A stretch of DNA of 41,957 nucleotides. Origin: an uncultured marine group III euryarchaeote. GTDB lineage: Archaea; Thermoplasmatota; Poseidoniia; MGIII; CG-Epi1. The stretch is from positions 1-41,957 of the forward strand of contig CACAGG010000007.1 in NCBI GenBank assembly GCA_902531985.1, in the 5' to 3' direction. This document shows, piece by piece, positions 19,270 through 29,330 of this stretch (the first letter of the stretch is position 1; each line of letters starts with the position of its first letter). The notes beneath the pieces were generated by a model, which saw nothing but the letters and a program-made list of their open reading frames with translations, searched no databases and was not told the DNA's origin. Position numbers and translations under genes: made by a program.

Positions 19270-20974
19270 GTGTTACCAAAAGTATTTGCTTTATTCCCTA
19301 ATTCCTTTTGCAGCCTTAATAAGAATATATCATAACTACAATTGGAAAATATGGGGAAGTGATTCTGGAGAATATTTGTATCTTACTCGGCATTTATTGG
19401 ACAATGGCCTAATGCTAGAAGATAATTACATCGGATGGGGGAGGGCGTATCCTGACTTTCAAGGAATGCAAATTCTAACTGGTTCCATATCTTTACTCAC
19501 AACAATAGAATATGATTCCGTTTTAATGTGGCTTATTCCTCTATTATCCTCTCTTGCAATACCTATGCTATTTATTGTGGGGAAAGAAATTGTAGGATTT
19601 GTGCCTGCTCTGTTTGGCTCTGCGTTTTATGGTATGACATTTGGTGTTGTGTATGCAAATTCCCACCCTATGCCTGGTGGATTAGCCGAAACCTTGGGTT
19701 TTGTTGTATTGTTGAATTGGATTAAGCTATTGAAAGATGATAAAATATGGGTAATAAATCCCATTGAAAGAAATCCGTGGAGCAATATGATGAAATTTTC
19801 TTTTTTTGCACTATTAATCACTCATCATTTCACCACACTTTTGTTAATGGCTGCTATTCTAGGAATATTAATTATAGAACTCGCTGCAGGTAGAAAAAAA
19901 ATTGCCAAACAAAGTATCATGGTTGTAGGCCTTATGTCTTTACCAATTTCAATTTACTGGCTAATATATGCTAAATCTTTCAGAAAGATGTTAGATGATA
20001 GTGCATTTGATTTCTTGCCTGAAACTATTCCTACAACTATAGTCTTAACACTTATTCCATTTGTTTCATTGCTGATTCTGTGGTCTCTAAGGGATAAACT
20101 GTATCTTCCTAAATGGAACGAAAATATTAGTCACAATGATTACCTAAAGAGGACCATTGTATCTTTCGTAGGCATTTTCATAGTCATTATGCTTGTACTT
20201 TGGAAAGGAGTACCTGGCACTGATATTCCTGTTGATTTTGAAGCTACACCCTATCTGGTTGTAAATCTAGCTATTATGTCATTAGCATGTGTTCCTAGTT
20301 TTGTTATGTCCAAAAAGAATGGATGGCTATTATGGGGTTGGTTGTTACCAATACTTGGATTCGCTACAATAGGTGCTGTAACTGGATCCCATCTACTAAT
20401 TGCTTACAGACATGCACCATATCTGCTAGCTCCTGTCGCTCTCATAATTGGAGTGAGCTTTCAATATTTCATGATTGGTTTTGAAATCAAAAAAAGGAAA
20501 TACGTTACCGCTGTGTTCACTATTCTATTGCTTGGTTGTGCATGGGGTTCCTACCCCCCACCTTCGGTAATGGGCGGTTTTCAAGAAGGCACTAGCCAAG
20601 AAGAAATTGATGCAATATTATGGATGAGTTTTGCTGAAGATGATGCCCTAGTTGTAAGTGATCATCGGTTAAGTAGTCTTACATTCGGCCTTACAAAAAT
20701 TAATGCCAGTTGGGAAAATGGAGCTGAAGTAATTACTGGTAATTCTGAGGAAGCAAAAGAAGCTGGAAGATCACTATCTACGCCTCAAGCTGGTTTAAAA
20801 GAAGTTTCATACGTCATACTTTCTGAAGAGATGCAAAAAGGCGTAGCGCTTCTTCAGTGGGATCCTGCTGAAGAATTGACTGGTGAAGCAAAAACAAAAT
20901 TTACAGATAACAACCAATTTCCAATTTGGTTTGATAATGGCGATACTACTATAATGAGAATGAATCCTTACTAA
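19259..20974 (+). CDS. Multi-pass membrane protein, GT-C-like (putative membrane glycosyltransferase)
   Basis: 571 aa with many TMs; early luminal-loop acidic motif WGSDSGEYLYLTRHLL; overlaps the tatC end. Confidence 0.6.
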   Translation: MRIKCYQKYLLYSLIPFAALIRIYHNYNWKIWGSDSGEYLYLTRHLLDNGLMLEDNYIGWGRAYPDFQGMQILTGSISLLTTIEYDSVLMWLIPLLSSLAIPMLFIVGKEIVGFVPALFGSAFYGMTFGVVYANSHPMPGGLAETLGFVVLLNWIKLLKDDKIWVINPIERNPWSNMMKFSFFALLITHHFTTLLLMAAILGILIIELAAGRKKIAKQSIMVVGLMSLPISIYWLIYAKSFRKMLDDSAFDFLPETIPTTIVLTLIPFVSLLILWSLRDKLYLPKWNENISHNDYLKRTIVSFVGIFIVIMLVLWKGVPGTDIPVDFEATPYLVVNLAIMSLACVPSFVMSKKNGWLLWGWLLPILGFATIGAVTGSHLLIAYRHAPYLLAPVALIIGVSFQYFMIGFEIKKRKYVTAVFTILLLGCAWGSYPPPSVMGGFQEGTSQEEIDAILWMSFAEDDALVVSDHRLSSLTFGLTKINASWENGAEVITGNSEEAKEAGRSLSTPQAGLKEVSYVILSEEMQKGVALLQWDPAEELTGEAKTKFTDNNQFPIWFDNGDTTIMRMNPY

Positions 20975-20976
20975 TT

Positions 20977-22164
20977 ATGCAGACTCAAGAAGCTAAAAAA
21001 GAAGCTGAAAAAATATCTGATTGGATTATTAATATACGGAGAGAATTACATAGGCATCCTGAATTAATGTATGAAGAAGTTAAAACCAGCGCACTTGTAA
21101 GAAGAGAACTGGACAAATTAGGGATATCCTATCAATCACCTATCGCTAAAACAGGAGTTTTAGCATCAATTGGCAACGGAAAGGGACCATGTGTAGCCCT
21201 TAGAGCCGATATGGACGCTTTACCCATACATGAGGAAACTGATGTGCCATTTAGAAGTGAAATTGATGGTAAGATGCATGCATGTGGACATGATTGTCAT
21301 ACTGCCATGCTATTAGGTGCTGCTAAAATTCTGAAATCAAAGGAGAATGAATTTAATGGAACAGTAAAATTTCTATTCCAGCCTGCTGAGGAAGGAGGGG
21401 CTGGCGGCAAACTAATGAGAGAAGAAGGAGCTCTAGAAGATCCGGCTGTAGAAAGAATTTTTGGACTTCACGTCTGGCCTCAAATGCCAACGGGCCAAAT
21501 AGGCTCTAGAGAAGGAACGTTTCTCGCAGCTACTACTTTCTTAGATTTAACAATAAAGGGCGTAGGCGGGCATGCTGCAGTACCTCATCTAACAAAAGAT
21601 CCTGTATTAACCTCTGCGCAAATAATAACAAACCTTCAATCTATTATATCTCGTGAGCTAGATCCATTAGACTCAGGTGTTGTAAGCATTAGTGCAATAC
21701 AAGGTGGTCAAGCTGCAAATGTTATACCTTCTGAAGTGAAAATTTTAGGAACTCTAAGATCATTAACTATGGACGGTCTAAAAAAACTTCAAATGAGAGT
21801 TAAAGATATTGCTCAAAACATAGCTGAAGCGCACGGATGTGAAGCCGTTGTAGAATATCCTGGAAACGATTATCCGCCAACTGTAAATGACGGTGAAATG
21901 TGGCAATTTGCAAAAGGTATTGGAAGTGAAATGCTCGGAGAAGAAAATGTTGGTGAACTTGATGCCGTTATGGGTGGAGAAGATTTTGCTTACTATACTG
22001 AAAAAGTAAAAGGATGTTTCGTTGTCTTAGGTATGCAGAATAAAGAGATTGACGCTATTTACAGCGTCCATCATCCAATGTTTAAAGCAGATGAAGACGC
22101 TCTGCACATAGGAACTGCATTACATACTATATTCGCACTCAAGAGTTTAGAGGAATTATCATAA
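20977..22164 (+). CDS. M20D-family amidohydrolase / carboxypeptidase
   Basis: RRELHRHPELMYEE, ADMDALPIHEETD, HACGHDCHTAMLLGAA, FQPAEEGGAGG, MGGEDFAYY. Confidence 0.93.
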   Translation: MQTQEAKKEAEKISDWIINIRRELHRHPELMYEEVKTSALVRRELDKLGISYQSPIAKTGVLASIGNGKGPCVALRADMDALPIHEETDVPFRSEIDGKMHACGHDCHTAMLLGAAKILKSKENEFNGTVKFLFQPAEEGGAGGKLMREEGALEDPAVERIFGLHVWPQMPTGQIGSREGTFLAATTFLDLTIKGVGGHAAVPHLTKDPVLTSAQIITNLQSIISRELDPLDSGVVSISAIQGGQAANVIPSEVKILGTLRSLTMDGLKKLQMRVKDIAQNIAEAHGCEAVVEYPGNDYPPTVNDGEMWQFAKGIGSEMLGEENVGELDAVMGGEDFAYYTEKVKGCFVVLGMQNKEIDAIYSVHHPMFKADEDALHIGTALHTIFALKSLEELS

Positions 22165-22181
22165 TGATTACTTATTCTATA

Positions 22182-23996
22182 TTATTCTACAGTAACTGAT
22201 TTCGCTAAATTTCGAGGTTTATCTATATCAGTTCCTAATTCATGAGCAATATAGTATGATAGTAATTGCATGAACACGGCAACCGGAAACGGTGATAATA
22301 CTGGATCTATCTCTGGAATTTCAAAATACTTATCAGATATTTTAGGAACATGTTGATCTCCCTTTTGGCACAAAGTAATTACTGGCGCTTTTCTAGCAGA
22401 CATCTCCTCAATATTCGACAATAATTTTGAATACGTATGATCTTGCATTGCAACTGCAATTATCGGAGTGTCTTCACCCAATAAAGCTAGGGGTCCATGC
22501 TTCAGCTCGCCTGCAGGATAACCTTCAGCATGAATATAGGATATTTCTTTTAACTTAAGAGCACCTTCTAATGCCAAGGGATAATTTATATTTCTACCAA
22601 CAAAGAAAACTGATTTGGCATTTACAAAGTTAGGAACTAAACTCTTAATTCCTTCGCTAGAATTAAGTACTTGAGTTATTTTACTAGGTAGTTTTCTAAT
22701 TTCTGATTCCCAAAGCTTAAGCTGTGGATGATCCAAGGAACCTGAATTAAAAGCTAAATGAGTACCTAATACATAAAGTGCTTGCATTTGCGTTAAGAAA
22801 GTCTTAGTAGCTGCAACTCCTATTTCTTGCCCTGACTTTGTTATTATTACACCATCAACTTCTCTTGTTATTCGACTTCCTGGAACGTTACAGACTGCTA
22901 TTGTATAGCAACCTTGCTGTTTTGCAGCCCTTGCGGCTGCCAATGTGTCTGCTGTTTCGCCACTCTGCGAAATCAGAACAACTAAAGGTCTCGAGGAAAG
23001 AATGCCTCCTACTCCCTGGACTGGAGCTGCATACCTAAATTCTGAAGAATAATCGACAGATACTGGAATAGCTGTCAGTTGCTCAATAACATATTTTCCA
23101 ACCAAACCTGCATGATATGAAGTTCCACAGGCAACAATTGAAATGCTACCTATTTTCCAATTTAAACTTAAACCTTCCAAAGGATTATCAATGAATAATT
23201 CAGTTTGAGAATCCTGTAAAGCTTTAGGTTGTTCGAAAATTTCTTTAAGCATAAAATGTTCATATCCTCCCTTTTCAGCGACCTCAGTATATTTTTCAAC
23301 TGTCTCAACGACATATTCCAGAGGTTTCAAACTAGAGTCAAATAAATCTATTGACTCTGGTGTTACTCTAACAATTTGGTTATCGTCTGGATAAATTATT
23401 TGTTGTGTATATTTTAAAACTGCATAAATATCACTGGCCACAAAATTTTCCGAATTCCCTAGGCCAATAATTAAAGGCGTTTCATGTCTAACTGCAACAA
23501 TCTCATCCGGATGATTCTCATGGATGACTGCTATGGTAAATATGCCCTGAATATCTGACAAGGAATTGTGCAATGCCTCTACTAAATCACCCGCATAATA
23601 TTTAGAAATTAAAATTGGTAAAATCTCTGAATCTGACTCACTTACAAATTTATATCCTTCCTCTTCTAAATTCTCCCTAATATCCAGATAATTATCGATT
23701 GTACCATTATGAACAACGGCTACTGAATTATCTGCATCTGCATGTGGGTGTGCATTAGCATCAGAAGGTACTCCATGGGTAGCCCATCTTGTATGAGCAA
23801 TGGCAAGACTGGAATTTGATTTAGGTAATATCTCTTCCATATTAGATATGGGTCCTTCCTTCTTACAAATAACCAATTTGTCTTCTTTAAGAGCGATACC
23901 TGATGAATCATATCCTCTATATTCTAATTTTTTTAATGAATCTAAAACAATATCTTGCGCTTGCTTGTTCCCTGTATAACCTACTATGCCGCACAT
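22182..23996 (-). CDS. glmS: Glutamine--fructose-6-phosphate aminotransferase (isomerizing)
   Basis: MCGIVGYTG N-terminus, two SIS domains, C-terminal DKPRNLAKSVTVE. Confidence 0.98.
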   Translation of the reverse strand: MCGIVGYTGNKQAQDIVLDSLKKLEYRGYDSSGIALKEDKLVICKKEGPISNMEEILPKSNSSLAIAHTRWATHGVPSDANAHPHADADNSVAVVHNGTIDNYLDIRENLEEEGYKFVSESDSEILPILISKYYAGDLVEALHNSLSDIQGIFTIAVIHENHPDEIVAVRHETPLIIGLGNSENFVASDIYAVLKYTQQIIYPDDNQIVRVTPESIDLFDSSLKPLEYVVETVEKYTEVAEKGGYEHFMLKEIFEQPKALQDSQTELFIDNPLEGLSLNWKIGSISIVACGTSYHAGLVGKYVIEQLTAIPVSVDYSSEFRYAAPVQGVGGILSSRPLVVLISQSGETADTLAAARAAKQQGCYTIAVCNVPGSRITREVDGVIITKSGQEIGVAATKTFLTQMQALYVLGTHLAFNSGSLDHPQLKLWESEIRKLPSKITQVLNSSEGIKSLVPNFVNAKSVFFVGRNINYPLALEGALKLKEISYIHAEGYPAGELKHGPLALLGEDTPIIAVAMQDHTYSKLLSNIEEMSARKAPVITLCQKGDQHVPKISDKYFEIPEIDPVLSPFPVAVFMQLLSYYIAHELGTDIDKPRNLAKSVTVE

Positions 23997-25162
23997 CAGA
24001 TACTTTCTCCTTGGAAGTCTGCGTTATAAAGTTCTCCATCCCCTATTTCTGCTTTATTCATCAAAATAGAACCTCCCTGAAGTATTGCACGATTACCTAT
24101 TATGCTATCGTCTCCAATCATTGCACCTCTATCGCTTACTGAAAACGTTTGATTGAAATACATTATATCACGAGAACTAGGTATTGCAACTACATGAGAA
24201 CCAATACGTGAATTATCTCCAATTACTGTGCCTTTCAAACTGCAATAGCTTCCTATCTCACAATTATTCATAATTATACTATCTGATATCTCTGAGAAAG
24301 AACCCACTTGCACATTATCACCTAAGGATACAGAAGGACCTACTACTGAATTTGGGCCTATAATGCAACCATTACCAATAGAAATTGGACCTAATAAATA
24401 AGTCCCTGAACGAATAACCGTACCTTTGCCAATTGACACTTCTCCTTTAATTGTAACATTTCTTTCTATCTTACCATTTCGATATAATTGATTATCATTG
24501 AAAGCCATCCTATTTCCAGAAATCAAATCCCAAGGATAAACAATGTTGTGCCAATGCTTAGATTCTATGATTTCAAAATCACTTTTTGGGAGCGCTAATT
24601 GAAGAGCTTCACCTATGTGCTTACCTGAGCTATTAATCAAATTATTAGCTACGCCTGTATCAAGTTTAGCAATTCCTGTAAAATGTATACGTTGGTAGGC
24701 TTCAGGGCTATCAAATGTAATTCTTGGCTTACCTTTCTCAAGTTCAATTTCACCCCATTTAGACCAGCGTTCAGCCTTCCCAGAAAGCAAAGCTAAGCCA
24801 CTTGAAGCCCTCAACTTAGAAAAGGAATCACTAGACACATAATTATCCCCAGGAACCAAAATAAATCCATCCAAATCATCGCTCATGCCTATCCTCATGG
24901 CCTCGAGAGTTCCCGTCCGCTCCTCCTGGAAGAAATAAGAAATATTAGCACCAAAATTAGATCCATCACCAAAATATGACATCACACTATTTTTCCCATA
25001 GCCCACAACCATGTTGATTTTTTTGATGCCTGAGCTGACAATTCCTCTAACTAAATAGTCTAAGATAGGTCTATTTCCTATGGGAATCATTCCCTTGGGC
25101 CTATTGGCTGTCCAACTACCTAAACGAGCACCCTCACCTGCTGTCAAAATGATTGCATGCAC
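23996..25162 (-). CDS. GlmU-like sugar-1-phosphate nucleotidyltransferase with left-handed beta-helix repeats (GTG start at 25162 proposed)
   Basis: HAIILTAGEGARLGSWTANRPKGMIPIGNRPILDYLV and C-terminal hexapeptide repeats. The listed ORF start (25291) would overlap the divergent reductase gene. Confidence 0.9.
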   Translation of the reverse strand: MHAIILTAGEGARLGSWTANRPKGMIPIGNRPILDYLVRGIVSSGIKKINMVVGYGKNSVMSYFGDGSNFGANISYFFQEERTGTLEAMRIGMSDDLDGFILVPGDNYVSSDSFSKLRASSGLALLSGKAERWSKWGEIELEKGKPRITFDSPEAYQRIHFTGIAKLDTGVANNLINSSGKHIGEALQLALPKSDFEIIESKHWHNIVYPWDLISGNRMAFNDNQLYRNGKIERNVTIKGEVSIGKGTVIRSGTYLLGPISIGNGCIIGPNSVVGPSVSLGDNVQVGSFSEISDSIIMNNCEIGSYCSLKGTVIGDNSRIGSHVVAIPSSRDIMYFNQTFSVSDRGAMIGDDSIIGNRAILQGGSILMNKAEIGDGELYNADFQGESI

Positions 25163-25238
25163 AAATTGTTCCAGAGCTAGGTGTTTATGATACTTATTAT
25201 TGCGACCAAACCCTATTTTAGCAAAGCTATTTAGAGCT

Positions 25239-26333
25239 GTGGAATATGACTGGGATGCTATAATAATAGGCGGAGGACCCGCTGGAAGCACTGTCGCAAG
25301 ATATGCAGCTCAAGGAGGTGCAAAAGTTTTGGTAATAGACAGTCGTAAAGAAATTGGAACGCCTCTACAGTGTGGCGAGTTAGTTCCAACTAATCAAGAA
25401 TTAAAACGATTGTGTCCTGATGTACCAGACATTGATGATTTATTTCAAAGAACTGATGAAATAGTTTCTAAGAGAACTTCAAAAATGGGCCTCGTAACTC
25501 CTTCTGGCAAAAAATTAATATATCCCTTTGAAGGAGAAATTCTTTACCGTCCACTACATGACCAACATCTTGTCAAAATGGCTAAATCTTCAGGCGCTGA
25601 ATATGTTACTAAAGCAAAAGTCGATGATGTCATTGATAATACTGTTTTACTTAGAAATGGAGTAAAATATAGAGGGAAAATAATTGTTGGATGTGGAGGG
25701 CCAAAGGACCCTCTTCGCAAAAAATTTTGGAATGAAAAATCTCTAAATATTAATGTTACATTTGTATTAATGGAAGGGGATTTTGAGGATCAGGTAGATT
25801 TGTATTTTGGATCTACAGCACCAGGAGGATATGCTTGGATGATTCCAAAGAAGGGGGGCGCTAACATTGGCATTGGAGTACAGAAAAGATTTACTAAAGG
25901 GAAGAATCTACAAACTTTATCTAAAGAGTTTTTCTCTAAGTTTGAAGGAAATATAACTTACAAAGGTGCTGGTGTATTGCCTATGTCTGGTACGATTAAT
26001 CAATTTACAAAAAATAATTATATGCTAGTGGGTGATTCTGCAGGTATGGTTCTTCCATCCAATGGTGCTGGAATTACTACTGCTATAATTGGTGGAAGAA
26101 TTGCTGGCCAAACGATTGCTGAGAACATTAAGAATGAAAAAGCACTAGACAATTATCAGAAAGAATGGAATTTGCAAATGGGAAAGGTAATGAAATATTC
26201 GAAAAGAGGTATACAATGGGGAGGTATTATGTTTAGATCTCCTGATATCTTAGTTAATGCCGCATTTAATCCATTAACAAAACCAATTATTTGGAGGGCA
26301 GTCACATGCAAACCGATGTTTGGAATATATTAG
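25239..26333 (+). CDS. Geranylgeranyl reductase family FAD-dependent oxidoreductase (archaeal lipid saturation); GTG start proposed
   Basis: AIIIGGGPAGSTVARYAAQGG Rossmann motif; GGYAWMIPKKGGANIGIG; VGDSAGMVLPSNGAGITTAI. Confidence 0.92.
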   Translation: MEYDWDAIIIGGGPAGSTVARYAAQGGAKVLVIDSRKEIGTPLQCGELVPTNQELKRLCPDVPDIDDLFQRTDEIVSKRTSKMGLVTPSGKKLIYPFEGEILYRPLHDQHLVKMAKSSGAEYVTKAKVDDVIDNTVLLRNGVKYRGKIIVGCGGPKDPLRKKFWNEKSLNINVTFVLMEGDFEDQVDLYFGSTAPGGYAWMIPKKGGANIGIGVQKRFTKGKNLQTLSKEFFSKFEGNITYKGAGVLPMSGTINQFTKNNYMLVGDSAGMVLPSNGAGITTAIIGGRIAGQTIAENIKNEKALDNYQKEWNLQMGKVMKYSKRGIQWGGIMFRSPDILVNAAFNPLTKPIIWRAVTCKPMFGIY

Positions 26334-26785
26334 ACAGCTGCGCTTTTTTTACTCAGATACATCCTGATGGTAACCTAGCTACAGTTGTTGATATTGAAAG
26401 TGAAATTGTTAATCGTCAAAGCAAACAATATTACTCTAGTCTTGTTAACAAGGGTCTAAAGATTATTGAACCAAGTAAGGAATCAATTGAATTAGTTGAG
26501 AGAAAAGCAGTTGAAACTGGAGATTATGACGTACTTTCTTCAGTCGATTTAAAAATTTTAGCATTAGGTTATGAATTAAAAGGAACCATTGTTTCTGATG
26601 ATTTTGCAGTACAAAATATTTGTTTGCATATGGAGTTAGAAGCTATCGGCTGTAACGGCAAAAAAATTAAAGAAATTAGAAATTGGAAATATAAATGTTC
26701 TGCTTGTAATAAAATAGCTGATAAAAAAGAAAACGCATGCTCAGTTTGCGGTAGTAAAGATGTATTCAGAATTAAAGTAAAATAA
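26306..26785 (+). CDS. nob1: Nob1-like endonuclease (PIN domain plus zinc ribbon)
   Basis: ILDSCAFF, LSSVDLKILALGYEL and TIVSDDFAVQN PIN motifs; zinc ribbon CSACNK..CSVCGS. Confidence 0.9.
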   Translation: MQTDVWNILDSCAFFTQIHPDGNLATVVDIESEIVNRQSKQYYSSLVNKGLKIIEPSKESIELVERKAVETGDYDVLSSVDLKILALGYELKGTIVSDDFAVQNICLHMELEAIGCNGKKIKEIRNWKYKCSACNKIADKKENACSVCGSKDVFRIKVK

Positions 26786-27446
26786 ATCCATCATTATCCA
26801 ATATGGGAACAATCGAATGGGAATCTATTTTCATGCAAAAGTTAAAATCATTTTCAAGGCCTGCTGAAACCAGCATGCCATAACTTGGCGATTTTCTACA
26901 TTCCTCTGAGATTTCACTAGGAGTCAGTCTAAAATGTTTCGAAGTTGAATTGAGGTTATGTTTCAAATATTCTGCACACAAGTTATCTTCTATTACTTCT
27001 TCACCCAGTCGGCCTGAGCATATAATCGATACATTGGTGGTTCGCTCTTTCATAAATTTAACAACGGCATTTGAATTACAAAAGCTACCCATAACAACCA
27101 ATGGGGACGAAGAAGAAGCTACAACCATTTTTGAACCATTGGTAGTACTAGAAAGAATTGTCTTGCCTGTGAGATCTGCATTCGACATTTCCTCAGGAGA
27201 GGAACCTAAATCATATCCTTCAATCTTTCTACAAAGCCTCTCACCCGATTTCAAAGCACCTGGATAATTTTCCATATTTTTATCTAAATGCTCTCTACTA
27301 GAACAAGGAACTATTCTTACAGCCCCGCTTGCAAAAGCATTCACGTATGTTGTAGAAGCTCGAATTGCATCAACAATTATAATTGAATCTTTACGTAAGA
27401 CTGCTAATTTAGCACCTTCGATACCGTGTTCAATTTTTATTTGCAT
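26772..27446 (-). CDS. comB: 2-phosphosulfolactate phosphatase
   Basis: IIVDAIRASTTYVNAFASGA, GERLCRKIEGYDLGSSPEE, LSSTTNGSK, VMGSFCNSNAV, ICSGRLGEEVIEDNLCAEYL. Confidence 0.92.
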   Translation of the reverse strand: MQIKIEHGIEGAKLAVLRKDSIIIVDAIRASTTYVNAFASGAVRIVPCSSREHLDKNMENYPGALKSGERLCRKIEGYDLGSSPEEMSNADLTGKTILSSTTNGSKMVVASSSSPLVVMGSFCNSNAVVKFMKERTTNVSIICSGRLGEEVIEDNLCAEYLKHNLNSTSKHFRLTPSEISEECRKSPSYGMLVSAGLENDFNFCMKIDSHSIVPILDNDGFILL

Positions 27447-27449
27447 AAC

Positions 27450-28268
27450 CTACTTACGACCTTGCTTTTTCAAATGCCTATCAAATATAACTAAATAAAA
27501 ATCATCCATTGTATCTCCTCGTAAACCTCTTCTCAATGTTTCAACTGAAATAGCATCTGTAGGATGAATATTTCCTAAATTCGTTTCAGGTCCAAACTTC
27601 TTTAAGAAGAAAACTTGTTGAGATTTTCTTGGAGACTCAAATATAACCTTGGAAGGATTTATACCATCTAAGACTTCCTTCAACTTTAACTCTTTGGGAT
27701 TTCCATCATCATCCATTACTCCAACACTAGCCCCAGATTCTCGAGCTTCAAGAATCACTTTTTCAGCTCCGGCATCTAAATATTTCCGCATCAGTCTATT
27801 ATACTCTTTAGAACCAAAATCATTCTCAGGCAGCTTCTTACCAACTTCACAAAAAACTCTCAGCTTACGACTTTTTGCACTACTAATTAAATTTACAACT
27901 CTATCAGAATCTATAGCCAAACTACCACTTGATATCTCAGTAGAATCACAGCCTAAATTAACAAGTTCATCAAATAATTCTTCCGCCTTGCCTTGATGCT
28001 CTGATAATTCAAGTAGAGTTCCACCATTAGATACTGAAATATCATATGATCTTAATATCTCCACTTTTTCTTTAACTAACTCTGATGATTGAAGTTGTGT
28101 TGTAGCCCATCCCAGCTTCCATAAATCTATATAATCTGAACACATGGGAAGTAAATCTTTGATATAATCTAAACCCATTCCTTGATCTAAACACATAGTC
28201 ATACCTTCTGATCTTGGTTTAACTGATCTATCTGGCATGTCTAAAAATGAGAAAGCTTTTTCAGACAT
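27450..28268 (-). CDS. comA: Phosphosulfolactate synthase
   Basis: GMTMCLDQGMGLDYIKDLLPMCSDYIDLWKLGWATTQ; FCEVGKK; VILEARESG; IFESPRKSQQVFFLKKFG. Confidence 0.93.
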   Translation of the reverse strand: MSEKAFSFLDMPDRSVKPRSEGMTMCLDQGMGLDYIKDLLPMCSDYIDLWKLGWATTQLQSSELVKEKVEILRSYDISVSNGGTLLELSEHQGKAEELFDELVNLGCDSTEISSGSLAIDSDRVVNLISSAKSRKLRVFCEVGKKLPENDFGSKEYNRLMRKYLDAGAEKVILEARESGASVGVMDDDGNPKELKLKEVLDGINPSKVIFESPRKSQQVFFLKKFGPETNLGNIHPTDAISVETLRRGLRGDTMDDFYLVIFDRHLKKQGRK

Positions 28269-28846
28269 TAGATCTCCAATTCCGGTGCGTCTACCAACAT
28301 TGCACTCAGACCTCCAACAATATCTCTTACGTTCACTCCCTTCGCCATCAAAAATGATGCTGCAGCCATTGATTTATGACCATTGCCACAATATATTACA
28401 TCATTCTCATTTATAATCTCATAATCATTAACTAAGTCTGCTAATGGAAAACTATTAACTCCTTTTACATGCAATACTTCCCAATCCTCTGTATTGCTTA
28501 CATCTTTCATTACACTAATGAAATTTATTGCTTCTGCAGCCTTTACCCTAACAATAGAAGAAGTTTTACTTTCCCACAAATTAAAGTTAAAAGTCAAAAT
28601 TTCTTGAAATCCCTCTTCTTCCAATCTCAGCACAGATTCACCCTCTTTACCCTCATGACAAATTATTACCAACTGCCTCTCCTTATCAAAAATATGGCTT
28701 GCCATATATTCGTAAGAGCCATTCAAACTGGCATTTATCGAATTAGATATAAATGAAGATGCAAAATCGTTTGTTGGTCGACTGTCTAACATCTGAGCAC
28801 CTTCGTCATGAAGAACTTCAAATTGCTCTAAAGATAAACTAGTCAT
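28268..28846 (-). CDS. Tandem rhodanese-domain protein
   Basis: Two rhodanese-like halves, each with a Cys loop (IICHEGKEGESV and IYCGNGHKSMAAASFL). Confidence 0.85.
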   Translation of the reverse strand: MTSLSLEQFEVLHDEGAQMLDSRPTNDFASSFISNSINASLNGSYEYMASHIFDKERQLVIICHEGKEGESVLRLEEEGFQEILTFNFNLWESKTSSIVRVKAAEAINFISVMKDVSNTEDWEVLHVKGVNSFPLADLVNDYEIINENDVIYCGNGHKSMAAASFLMAKGVNVRDIVGGLSAMLVDAPELEI

Positions 28847-28901
28847 TGAAAAAGAGTCATAGTTTGTATATTTAAAATCTTCATGCTCGATGATTGGTAT
28901 A

Positions 28902-29245
28902 CTATTCTTTGGGGGGTCTGGGGGAATCCCCTAGGGGAATCTTCTGGTTATGGTTCACTATACTTTTTGTTCCATCATAAAGAACTGCAATAATCCCCAT
29001 TACTATAACTCCAATAACTAAAACAATTCCGCTAATCATAGTAGCCCATCCCAAAGTAATATCATCTTCACATTCTTTTTGGAGTGCAAATGCTTCACCA
29101 AGTTCCATCCCTCCATCTCCAGTATCTGCCAAGTCTAGGTAAGCCTCACAGCCATCTGCCGAGTTTGCCCCCAAGTATAGAATCCAAAGGTTAACAAACC
29201 AATCCCAAACGCGAATCCAAAAAACAACAGGATATACTTTACCAC
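28902..29245 (-). CDS. Small two-TM membrane protein, apparently frameshifted at a G5 run (ORF track gives 28902-29174 only)
   Basis: The frame upstream of the run encodes a GTG-started TM (MVKYILLFFGFAFGIGLLTFGFYTWG) ending at GGGGG (29168-29172). The next frame continues as ANSADGCEAYLDLADTG... plus a second TM. Confidence 0.5.
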
Positions 29246-29330
29246 ATTTTCCTAATTTAGACCTACATTAAATATTATTTATGAATATAAAACGGCAAAC
29301 ATGCAAAATAGTATTGCGCTTTAAAATATA

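Noticed and set aside
25239-26333. Carotenoid/retinal gene near the rhodopsin
   Set aside because: The FAD protein matches the archaeal lipid geranylgeranyl reductase family rather than phytoene desaturase or lycopene cyclase.
28914-28942. TCCCCTAGGGGA palindrome near the end of the small membrane gene
   Set aside because: Lies inside the predicted coding sequence (..IPLGDSPRPPKE); not clearly separate from codon constraint.
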